55,563 nt of DNA from NCBI GenBank assembly GCA_028285525.1, contig JANQOZ010000011.1:1-55563 (forward strand). The letters are read 5' to 3'. A program made the translations under genes and the position numbers. The notes below the pieces were generated by a model that saw only the letters and a program-made list of their open reading frames with translations, had not been told where the DNA came from and made no database searches. This document shows, piece after piece, positions 35,380 through 42,372 of the stretch (position 1 is its first letter; each line of letters begins with the position of its first letter). Source of the stretch: Lysobacterales bacterium. Its GTDB lineage: Bacteria > Pseudomonadota > Gammaproteobacteria > Xanthomonadales > SZUA-38.

Positions 35380-38254
35380 TGAGCTTCAAAGTCATTGCCT
35401 GAGTTGCAAACGCGAGAATCTTCTTGTCCGTACTGCCCTCAATGAGCTCCACCGGTCGCCGGGCATCTGGATGGGCAAAACATAGGCGAAGGATCCGCTC
35501 AGAGCCGATGGCTGACATCGGGATCGTAAAGCTGGCCGTGGTCGCTTCTTTCAACCGAAGTGTGCCCACCTCCGTGCCATTTACGCGGAGCGTCAGTGTT
35601 TGCTCTTCGTGTTTGCCGGGCACCACAAACGGCCTGCCCCGGACCAGCAACTCAAGGCTCTGGTCAGGCCGAAGCGATTTGAGCTCATCCACCACCATAA
35701 CCATCCAAGACTCCTCACCCTGCATCCAGGAGTGGTGCCTTTCCCGACCGACCCACCCCGCGCGCAGATACGGGTCGGCGTTGCCGCCAGCTTGAAACTG
35801 GATTTCATCACCCAGCTTGTAGCTGGTATCTGCCGGCTTTTCGGCTTCGGCAATCGAGTCAAACAAGTCCTGTGCAGCATTTCGAAGTAGGACCTGAGTT
35901 GCCGGCCGGTTCAGGTCAAACCCGGCGTCGGCTTTCAGAAGCATCACCCGCCGCACCGCCCGTTCGTCTTTGACGTAATACGAATCGGCGACGGGATCAC
36001 CGGAAAAGTCCATCGTAAAGTCGTGAAGCACCTCGGGTTCGATAATCGACTTCAGGTGGGAGAAGGTCTTCAGCGACAGGCGAAAACGGGGAATCTCCAG
36101 CGCTGCGAGATCAGCTTCGGTAATCAGTTCAATAAGCCCATGCAGGGACGCTTCCATCGACGCCACGGATTCGGCCGCCGAAGAGATGTCTAGCCCCAGG
36201 CAAACGAAGTTGTAGGGCTTGAGGTTCTGCACATCCAGCTTTAAGTCACCGACGCTCGAGTTGTGAATCATCAGATCAGAGCCCTGCTGCTTGGCCCGCT
36301 CGCTGATTGTCTGGCGAAAATTGTCCGTCAAGTAAGGCTCCACGGCGTGAACCCTTTTGCAACGGGAAAGAAAGCCCACAATGGAGTTGGGAAAGCCTCC
36401 GATTTCAACAACCGCCTTGTCGGCGTCGTCAATCCAGTCCGCCACCAATCGGTATCTGGACTGGTAGGTTCTTGTATCGAGATAATCCCAGCGCTCGAAG
36501 CGAGCCTTGATCTGACTTTCTGACGCGGATGCCGTCGCCGCATCAGGACTGACAGCCGTTTTTCGATCGGAGTCGGCAAGCTGAGATCGTGTCTGTCCAA
36601 GACGCGGCGTATCCGCCGGCAGTCTCTTGCGCAAAATGCCCGTACCACTGCCAATCTCGGGAAAAGAGAGAAACTCAAGATGCGGGTTGTTCCCGATAAT
36701 TTCGGTCAGGGCCTCTTCGACGCCTTTGAGACGCAGATCGTGGAACGTCACAACCCCCCGATCGCTCAGCAAGGGCGAGTAGGCGGAATAGTCAGCCAGC
36801 ACGCCCCGGGCCGAGTGATCCCCATCGATGTGCAGATGATCGATGCGAAGGCCTTCCGCCGCGAGCAGCGGCGCCGCGTCGGCGGAAAGCATGGAAAGCA
36901 CCTGAATATCCTGTTCCCGCTCTAGAAAGCGGTTTTCGTCTGTCAGCCACCCGCCTGCCGCGCCGGGACTGCCGAACGCCAAATCCGGGAGATTGGCGTC
37001 GATCAAGATTGTTGACGCAGGCTCGATACCGGCGTCCAGCTGCGCGCGCCGCATTAGGCTCGGGACAAAACCGCCGCCGGACCCGATGCAGACTGAGACC
37101 TGAGAGCGGACGATCTGACCTAGCGTGTAGTAAAGCATGCCCGCGCCAAGATACCGATCGAAGGCACCGTGACTGTCGGCATACGCGACACTCGAGAAGT
37201 CGCCGACAGCGGTTTTTGGATCAACCAACGGATTGCGGGGCGGGATGGCCGGCGGAGCGGTGAGGGTCAAGACTGCTCCGCGGGTGCGGCTTGCATCCTT
37301 GTGGATCTGCGGCGATCCAGAACCATCTAGAATGTCAAATAACAGTCGGTATTCGCCGGCCTCCAGTCCCGCTGTCGGTACTCGTAAATCGATGTCGACG
37401 GGCACGTCAAAGTTGAGCGGCGTCGCCGGAAGTGTTTCGGTGATCTCCCGACAAGCCTCCGGAGAACCCACCGGAAAAATCTGCAAACGGGCCGTTACCG
37501 ATTCACCGGAGTCGTGCGGCCAGGCGTCTACCGAGTTATTCACGGCGCGACAGGGCATCGCCAGCTCCTCGCCAGCAACCGCGGTCTCTATGGGTATACG
37601 ATACCCAAATTCCAGCTTTAGACCTTCCTTGCGTTTCGCCGCCAAAGCTTCATCCGCAATTGCTTTAAGCTGAGCGGCCACCGCGTTCACGCCGGGCAGA
37701 TCCGTTTCCGCAGGTAACAGGCACCAGAAGAAATCGACGCGCAGCAGGCGACGTTGAAAGCGCTCTGCGAGGCGCTCTGCACCGGCCATAACATCCGGAA
37801 ATCGAGGCCGATAATCGTCGCCACAAATAATGCCTGTGGGACGGAGTTTTTCAGTCCAGAAATCAAGGTTCCGGGCCAGCATTGGGTCGGTGTGAACCGC
37901 GTCCTCGTAGTACAGGTCTACTTCGGACGTCCAGTCGGAAAAGTCTTTTGGGCTATATCCTTGGTGAGCCTCAATATTCGGGCAGTCCTTGGTAAACCGC
38001 AAAAACGAATCGAGGCCATAAGTAATCCCCAGGCGCCGCTCCATTGCCCGTACGCCGAGGTTTTTTTCCCACGGATCAATGCAATGAACAGTCACCGTAG
38101 GATCAACGCTTTTTGCCCAAGCCCAGCTCGAGCGCCCAAACAGCGACCCCACCTCAACCACGCGGCCGCCTGACGGTATCAGTGAAGCGACGACTTCAAT
38201 CGCGCGAAGCTGAAACTCGGAAACCTGGCCGGGAATTTTCGTGTTGTAGGGCAT
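35372..38254 (-). CDS. Three-fold methyltransferase protein with Ig-like and beta-sandwich domains
   Basis: A 960-residue cytoplasmic protein. Domain 1 (about 10-200): class I methyltransferase with VVEVGSLFGRSSWAWAKS at 32-49 and VDLYYEDAVHTDPMLARNL. Domain 2 (about 213-335): Ig-like sandwich ending AGEYRLLFDILDG, as seen next to some Wzt or methyltransferase domains. Domain 3 (about 350-545): Methyltransf_24 type with VCIGSGGGFVPSLMRRA at 388-404, IDHLHIDGDHSARGVLADYS at 471-490 and VVTFHDLRLKGVEEAL. Domain 4 (about 595-790): FkbM-like with AVVEIGGFPNSIVGFLSRC at 614-632 and VHAVEPY. Domain 5 (about 806-960): beta-sandwich with YLRAGW..RERHHSW, related in pattern to the repeats of the 1614-residue glycosyltransferase. 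Domain boundaries are rough. The family resembles FkbM-type and chain-modifying proteins; reaction and acceptor are unknown. Confidence 0.78.
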   Translation of the reverse strand: MPYNTKIPGQVSEFQLRAIEVVASLIPSGGRVVEVGSLFGRSSWAWAKSVDPTVTVHCIDPWEKNLGVRAMERRLGITYGLDSFLRFTKDCPNIEAHQGYSPKDFSDWTSEVDLYYEDAVHTDPMLARNLDFWTEKLRPTGIICGDDYRPRFPDVMAGAERLAERFQRRLLRVDFFWCLLPAETDLPGVNAVAAQLKAIADEALAAKRKEGLKLEFGYRIPIETAVAGEELAMPCRAVNNSVDAWPHDSGESVTARLQIFPVGSPEACREITETLPATPLNFDVPVDIDLRVPTAGLEAGEYRLLFDILDGSGSPQIHKDASRTRGAVLTLTAPPAIPPRNPLVDPKTAVGDFSSVAYADSHGAFDRYLGAGMLYYTLGQIVRSQVSVCIGSGGGFVPSLMRRAQLDAGIEPASTILIDANLPDLAFGSPGAAGGWLTDENRFLEREQDIQVLSMLSADAAPLLAAEGLRIDHLHIDGDHSARGVLADYSAYSPLLSDRGVVTFHDLRLKGVEEALTEIIGNNPHLEFLSFPEIGSGTGILRKRLPADTPRLGQTRSQLADSDRKTAVSPDAATASASESQIKARFERWDYLDTRTYQSRYRLVADWIDDADKAVVEIGGFPNSIVGFLSRCKRVHAVEPYLTDNFRQTISERAKQQGSDLMIHNSSVGDLKLDVQNLKPYNFVCLGLDISSAAESVASMEASLHGLIELITEADLAALEIPRFRLSLKTFSHLKSIIEPEVLHDFTMDFSGDPVADSYYVKDERAVRRVMLLKADAGFDLNRPATQVLLRNAAQDLFDSIAEAEKPADTSYKLGDEIQFQAGGNADPYLRAGWVGRERHHSWMQGEESWMVMVVDELKSLRPDQSLELLVRGRPFVVPGKHEEQTLTLRVNGTEVGTLRLKEATTASFTIPMSAIGSERILRLCFAHPDARRPVELIEGSTDKKILAFATQAMTLKLNG

Positions 38255-38266
38255 TAATCGGACGGG

Positions 38267-38359
38267 TTACGTGAACCTAGTTCGGCGCATCTTATCAGCG
38301 ATGTCCTGCGGAAAGGACCCGTCAAACGCGATTTCGGCCAGCACTTCGCCGTGACGCAT
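38267..38359 (-). CDS. Possible 30-residue open reading frame before the 960-residue gene
   Basis: A short frame from ATG at 38357-38359 to TAA at 38267-38269 has GGAG six bases before its start and ends 12 bases before the start of the large methyltransferase gene. The peptide contains RHGEVLAEIAFDG and QDIADKMRRTRF, whose composition looks coding. It may be a real leader peptide, the remnant 3' end of a lost gene, or chance. I recognise no family. Confidence 0.3.
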   Translation of the reverse strand: MRHGEVLAEIAFDGSFPQDIADKMRRTRFT

Positions 38360-38671
38360 CGAGTTCTCCGATGGCCCGCCAGCCGGAGCGCACAGGTTTC
38401 AGGGCTTGGCGGAAAAATCAGGGTGGCGCCAGACAACAAAAAAGATCCTCGGAAGGCTGATCCTGCAACCAAACATCGGTAGGTTGATGGTACCGCTAGA
38501 GCCACGGTGTTGCAGTTTATTTGCCCTTCTGGTTCTAGTCCCAGCTTTGGTGAAGGCCGCTGGACTGCTCTCCTGCTTGACGATCTTCGACAGGAAGTGA
38601 CAAATGTTCTGCAGTCACATAAACATCAAGGTCTCTGCGATAATATCCGTTACTTTATCGGCGATAAACCC
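38360..38671. other. Non-coding gap between the glycan locus and the DUF839 gene
   Basis: About 312 bases hold no convincing gene on either strand. The frame open upstream of 38672 to 38507 lacks a ribosome-binding site and its amino-acid composition is unlike a protein. TTGACG at 38577-38582, 17 bases before ACAAAT at 38600-38605, is a weak promoter candidate for the DUF839 gene. No repeat, tRNA or mobile-element remnant was recognised. Confidence 0.5.
38577..38605 (+). promoter_or_regulatory. Weak promoter candidate for the DUF839/MAPEG pair
   Basis: TTGACG (five of six matches to the -35 consensus), a 17-base spacer and ACAAAT (three matches to the -10 consensus) lie 67 bases before the DUF839 start. 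The -35 is good, the -10 poor. Confidence 0.25.
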
Positions 38672-40003
38672 ATGCTGAACAGACGAAACTTCCTGATCGG
38701 AACCGGCGGCCTCGCGGCGGCCATGACCGCCGGCGCTGGCAGTGCCGCAAACGATCTGCAGAGCGCTCGCGATACCGTTACCGGACTGGACCTGCTGAGG
38801 GTGCCTGAAGGCTTTCGGTACCACACGCTGGGCTGGTGCAACGATCTGATGGCCGACGGACGTCCGACACCCGGCAGGCATGACGGTATGGCCGTCGTCT
38901 CGGCCAGCGACAACGCGCTGGTGCTGGTGAGGAACCACGAGATGGTGGGTGACACCGGCGCCATCGGGCCGGCTGAGCACTCCTACGACCCGGCCGCCAT
39001 CGGCGGCACCACAACCCTGCGCATCAACCCGACTGACGGTACGCTGCTCGACGACCGCGTCAGCCTCTCCGGCACACTGACCAACTGCTGCGGTGGCCCC
39101 ACTCCCTGGGGTACCTGGCTGAGCTGCGAGGAAGACTGCGTTGATCCGGGTCTGATTGTGCAGGGAAACACCGTCAAGCTGCAACGAAAGCACGGATTTG
39201 TGTTCGAGGTTCCCGCGGAGGGCTTTTCGGACGCCAGGCCGATCAAAGACATGGGACAGTTCTGCCATGAGGCGGTGGCCGTCGACCCGGAGAGCGGCGC
39301 CTGCTATCTCACCGAAGACCGGTACGTCGCCGCCGGCTTCTATCGCTTTCTCCCCAACCGGCCGGAGGACCTGCATGCAGGCGGCCGGCTCCAGATGATG
39401 CGCGTGGCCGGGCGGGAGCAGATGATCCGCGGGGTGCCCGACCGTGACTACGACGTGGTCTGGGTGGACATCGAGGATCCGCAGCGAGGACACGCCAATC
39501 CTTTCCACCAGGACCGCTCCGGCGTCATCAGCCAGGGACTGCTCTCGGGCGGTACGGCGTTCAGCCGGCTGGAAGGCTGCTGGTTCGACGGCGGCAAGAT
39601 TTACTTCTCCTCGACCAACGGCGGCGATGACGGGCTCGGGCAGATTTTTGTGCACGACATTGAAAACCAGACGGTGCGCAAGCTCTACGAAACCCGCGAC
39701 AAGAGCACCATGGAACATCCCGACAACCTGACGGTTTCGCCCAACGGCGCGGTGGTGATCTGCGAGGACGGCGACCGGATGGGCCAGATGCTGCTCGGCC
39801 TGACCCGCTCCGGGAAGCTCAAGCCGATCGCCCGCAACCAGGTTAGCCTGAAGGGTGAGCGAAACGGCTTCAAGGGCAACTTTATGGATTCCGAATGGTG
39901 TGGCGCCTGCTTTTCCCCCGATGGGAAGTGGCTGTTTGCCAACATCCAGAAGCCCGGTATCACCGTGGCGATCACCGGCCCCTGGTCTGACTTTCTCGCA
40001 TGA
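38672..40003 (+). CDS. PhoX-like DUF839 protein, Tat-exported
   Basis: A 443-residue protein of the DUF839 family, which includes the calcium- and iron-dependent alkaline phosphatase PhoX. The N-terminus MLNRRNFLIGTGGLAAAM is a twin-arginine signal. Family features: VPEGFRYHTLGWCNDLM, LVLVRNHEM, GGTTTLRINP, NCCGGPTPWGTWLSCEED, GFVFEVPAEG, GQFCHEAVAVDPESG.CYLTED, and ENQTVRKLYETR and EHPDNLTVSPNGAVVICEDGD. The conserved acidic and cysteine residues of the family are present (CEED, EHPDN, CEDGD). It may be a phosphatase or a diverged paralogue; activity cannot be asserted. I chose the ATG at 38672 because it begins the Tat signal; the frame is open upstream but unsupported. The MAPEG gene follows with ATGA overlap. 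Confidence 0.85.
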   Translation: MLNRRNFLIGTGGLAAAMTAGAGSAANDLQSARDTVTGLDLLRVPEGFRYHTLGWCNDLMADGRPTPGRHDGMAVVSASDNALVLVRNHEMVGDTGAIGPAEHSYDPAAIGGTTTLRINPTDGTLLDDRVSLSGTLTNCCGGPTPWGTWLSCEEDCVDPGLIVQGNTVKLQRKHGFVFEVPAEGFSDARPIKDMGQFCHEAVAVDPESGACYLTEDRYVAAGFYRFLPNRPEDLHAGGRLQMMRVAGREQMIRGVPDRDYDVVWVDIEDPQRGHANPFHQDRSGVISQGLLSGGTAFSRLEGCWFDGGKIYFSSTNGGDDGLGQIFVHDIENQTVRKLYETRDKSTMEHPDNLTVSPNGAVVICEDGDRMGQMLLGLTRSGKLKPIARNQVSLKGERNGFKGNFMDSEWCGACFSPDGKWLFANIQKPGITVAITGPWSDFLA

Positions 40004-40386
40004 TTGAACTGGTCCCGGTTACCGCCATTTATGCCGGCGTACTGGCAATCCTGGTGATTTACCTGTCGTTTCGCGTGGCCATGATGCGCCGCGCTGGCGG
40101 AATCGGCATTGGTGATGGTGGTAATTCGAGCCTGAGTAAGGCGATCCGGGTTCAGGGCAACGCGGTTGAATACGTGCCGCTGGCGCTCGTGTTGCTACTG
40201 CTGCTGGAGCTCAACGGCGCGCAGGCCGCGATGCTCCACGCGCTCGGCGGAACGCTCGTGCTCGCGCGCGTCCTACATGCGTTGGGCCTCAGCAGTACCG
40301 CCGGCGTCAGCATCGGTAGGCTTTACGGCACCATGCTCACCTGGATCGTCATTCTGAGTGCCGGCGTTCTGAATATCCTGCTCTAG
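40000..40386 (+). CDS. MAPEG family membrane protein
   Basis: A 128-residue inner-membrane protein of the MAPEG group (membrane-associated proteins in eicosanoid and glutathione metabolism). Four hydrophobic segments: VTAIYAGVLAILVIYLSFRV, YVPLALVLLLLLELNGA, AMLHALGGTLVLARVLHALGL and LYGTMLTWIVILSAGVLNIL. The family's glutathione-binding helix pattern R.QGN..EYVPLALVLLLLLEL is present as VQGNAVEYVPLAL. Bacterial members are mostly uncharacterised glutathione-using enzymes. Its ATG overlaps the DUF839 stop by four bases, so the two are translationally coupled. Stop at 40384-40386; a GGDEF gene converges on it. Confidence 0.88.
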   Translation: MIELVPVTAIYAGVLAILVIYLSFRVAMMRRAGGIGIGDGGNSSLSKAIRVQGNAVEYVPLALVLLLLLELNGAQAAMLHALGGTLVLARVLHALGLSSTAGVSIGRLYGTMLTWIVILSAGVLNILL

Positions 40387-40419
40387 CCGATACCTCAGGC
40401 CCACCCGCCTGAAGGCCCC

Positions 40420-41274
40420 TTAGAGGTCGACAATAATCCGGTTCCCACCGGCCGTGCGAGCCTTATACATGGCGTTGCTCGCGTTTCCTATCGCGACGTC
40501 GGGCGCCTGATCGGAGGCCACGGTCGCAATACCAATGCTCAGCGTGACCGGGCGAGAGGGATTATCCCGGAGCGATGTCGCGACCCGGCCCAATGCCGTC
40601 AGAGCAGCATCCGCCTTGACCCCCCAAAGCCCTACCAGGAAATCGTGGTTGCCGTGGCTTGCCACCCAATCCGATCGGCGGATCACCTTGACGATCGTCT
40701 CCGACACGCTGCTGCTCAGCTCATCGAGCGACTCCTGCGGATATTGCGAAGCCAGCTCTTCGATGTTGTCGATCGCCACCATCGCCAGGCACAGCGGCCG
40801 GCCGTCGCGGGCCGCGCGAAGGATGTCCTGGCCGAGCCGCCGCACGGCGGAGCGCTGGTTAATAAGCCCGGTAATCGGATCGGTCGTGCGGTCGGTTCGG
40901 CGTTGACGCCGGGCATCTTCCAGCAGGGCGGTACTGCGCTGCGTATGGGCCATGATTAGGCCTACCTCGTCGCGACCGTCAGTCGGCAGCTGGGGAAGGG
41001 TCTTCTTGCTGGCGTACTGCTCCAGCGCGTCACGGGTTTGCGCCAGCGGGCGCACCAGGGCCTTGATCAGGATCAGCCAGGTCAACACCGACAACAATGC
41101 GCCGGTTGCTACCGCGCCAACCTCCAGAGCTGAAGAGCCAAAATCGGCGAGCACCGCCGCAAGGCTTCCGACCAGCAGCGGCACTGCACCCAACACGGCG
41201 ACAAAAAGAAGTTTTGCGCTGAAGCTGGCGGCAAACGGACCCCGATTCAGCGCACCGTAGAGTCCAGTCCCCAA
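40420..41274 (-). CDS. Membrane protein with HAMP-like region and degenerate GGDEF domain
   Basis: A 284-residue protein. Two transmembrane segments (FSAKLLFVAVLGAVPLLVGSL and VGAVATGALLSVLTWLILI) are followed by a HAMP-like linker (RPLAQTRDALEQYASKK) and a GGDEF-type domain from about 128 (TDPITGLINQRSAVRRLGQD). The active-site loop that should read GG(D/E)EF is HGNHDF at 207-212, so the two glycines and the first metal-binding acidic residue are lost; diguanylate cyclase activity is very unlikely. The substrate-side ITGLINQR helix and TLSIGIATV core are intact, so the fold is kept, possibly as a GTP- or c-di-GMP-sensing or protein-binding module. The TTG start at 41274 has GAGGGA six bases before it; an in-frame stop lies nearby upstream. 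Confidence 0.82.
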   Translation of the reverse strand: MGTGLYGALNRGPFAASFSAKLLFVAVLGAVPLLVGSLAAVLADFGSSALEVGAVATGALLSVLTWLILIKALVRPLAQTRDALEQYASKKTLPQLPTDGRDEVGLIMAHTQRSTALLEDARRQRRTDRTTDPITGLINQRSAVRRLGQDILRAARDGRPLCLAMVAIDNIEELASQYPQESLDELSSSVSETIVKVIRRSDWVASHGNHDFLVGLWGVKADAALTALGRVATSLRDNPSRPVTLSIGIATVASDQAPDVAIGNASNAMYKARTAGGNRIIVDL

Positions 41275-41347
41275 ACCGGTCCCTCAGCCTGCAAAACGCC
41301 ATTGTAAGCGATCGGAATCGCTATCGCGCCCGCAAAGACAGGCCGTC

Positions 41348-41725
41348 TCAGCTTTCGGAGATGTCCTGGTACAGCATGATGGCGTTGTCGTCCGGGTCGA
41401 ACAGCCCGAGCAGCTTGACCATGCCGTCGATCACCTGCACTTCCCCATCGAGCTTTACGCCCTTTTCCACCAGCGCATCTCGCGCGGCCTCGATATTGGA
41501 CACACCCCAGGTCGGCGTGGTTTCGCCGCGTTTCACGGCCTCTACCTGACTCAGACCAACGTTTACCCGAGCCACCGGCGACGCCAGCTCACACCACCCT
41601 AGCTGGTCCATCTGATAGATCAGCTTCAGCCCAAGTACATCCTGGTACCAGGCGACAGAGCGATTCAGATCCGAAACCGGTATGGACAGCGTCAGGCCAC
41701 CGTCGAAACCTATTGCATCACCCAT
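41348..41725 (-). CDS. VOC family protein (glyoxalase/bleomycin-resistance fold)
   Basis: A 125-residue single-domain VOC protein. It opens with LTLSIPVSDLNRSVAWYQDVLGLK, the classic first betaalpha-beta module, then WCELASPVARVNVGLSQ, WGVSNIEAARDALVEKGVK, and ends LLGLFDPDDNAIMLYQ with the C-terminal glutamate/aspartate region typical of the fold. The expected metal-ligand histidine near the N-terminus is not seen, so it may bind a ligand rather than catalyse isomerisation. AAGGA lies eight bases before the ATG. It is divergent from a winged-helix regulator whose promoter interlocks with its own (41746-41786), which suggests the two genes are linked in function. Confidence 0.85.
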   Translation of the reverse strand: MGDAIGFDGGLTLSIPVSDLNRSVAWYQDVLGLKLIYQMDQLGWCELASPVARVNVGLSQVEAVKRGETTPTWGVSNIEAARDALVEKGVKLDGEVQVIDGMVKLLGLFDPDDNAIMLYQDISES

Positions 41726-41745
41726 GTGCTCGTCCTTCGCTCGAA

Positions 41746-41774
41746 TTGAGTACCATTTTTATACTTGATATATT
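41746..41774 (+). promoter_or_regulatory. Promoter of the winged-helix regulator
   Basis: TTGAGT at 41746-41751, a 17-base spacer and TATATT at 41769-41774 form a good sigma-70 promoter. The predicted start of transcription, near 41781, leaves a leader of about 20 bases to the TTG start at 41800, with AAGGGG at 41785-41790 as ribosome-binding site. Confidence 0.6.
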
Positions 41775-41786
41775 TATTTACCACAA
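41758..41786 (-). promoter_or_regulatory. Promoter of the VOC gene, interlocked with the divergent promoter
   Basis: On the minus strand TTGTGG (41781-41786), a 17-base spacer and TATAAA (41758-41763) form a good sigma-70 promoter reading toward the VOC gene. Its elements interleave with those of the plus-strand promoter, so RNA polymerase can occupy only one of the two at a time. Confidence 0.6.
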
Positions 41787-41799
41787 GGGGTGCTCAATA

Positions 41800-42372
41800 T
41801 TGCAGCTCACACTTCTCATCAGCCTGACGCACCGCCGCTGGAACGTGCCGCTCCTTGCGCAATTCCACGAGCATCCACAGGTGAAGTTTGTCACGCTTGC
41901 CAAAGCGCTTGGCTGCAGCCGCAGCGCGCTCAGCGCCAGCCTCCAGGCGCTGGCTGACCTCGGCTTGATTCGACGAAACCAGGGGCACGGCCACCCTATG
42001 AGGCCGGAATATCTGCTGGAACCAGACGCAGTCGACCTGGCTACAACCTGCGCTGATGTTCATCAGACCCTGAACGCCTGGAGGCATCGTGAGCTCGGTT
42101 ACCGGAAATGGACCTTGCCCCTCGTCCTGGCTACCGGCCATGACGAACGAAGATTTGCCGACTTGAGGCACCTGCTCTCCCCCATCACGGCGCGCGCGCT
42201 CGCTCTCAGCCTCAAAGACCTGGAGCGGGAGCGATGGCTGTGTCGTAGGGTTCATAACCGCTACCCGCCAGAACCGCGTTACGCCTTGGGGCAACCCGGC
42301 AAAACGATCTATCGGCTGGTGAACCGCATGGTTGCTGCGGGTTTGGGCCGTGCTCAGCCGAAGCTGGCGTAG
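41800..42372 (+). CDS. Winged-helix transcriptional regulator (two-domain)
   Basis: A 190-residue DNA-binding protein. The N-terminal winged helix is HEHPQVKFVTLAKALGCSRS with ALSASLQALADLGLIRRNQG as recognition helix and wing; the second half (ALALSLKDLERERWLCRRVH, YPPEPRYALGQPGKTIYRLVNRM) looks like an HxlR-type winged helix, so the protein may carry two. I chose TTG at 41800, in frame and preceded by AAGGGG at 41785-41790; the open frame reaches back to 41713, but that would overlap the VOC coding region and the promoter. It probably regulates itself and the divergent VOC gene. The signal it senses is not visible. Its 3' end overlaps the end of the threonine synthase gene by 19 bases. Confidence 0.75.
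   Translation: MQLTLLISLTHRRWNVPLLAQFHEHPQVKFVTLAKALGCSRSALSASLQALADLGLIRRNQGHGHPMRPEYLLEPDAVDLATTCADVHQTLNAWRHRELGYRKWTLPLVLATGHDERRFADLRHLLSPITARALALSLKDLERERWLCRRVHNRYPPEPRYALGQPGKTIYRLVNRMVAAGLGRAQPKLA

Noticed and set aside
40395-40411. TCAGGC...GCCTGA hairpin after the MAPEG gene
   Set aside because: Six base pairs and no T run on either strand.
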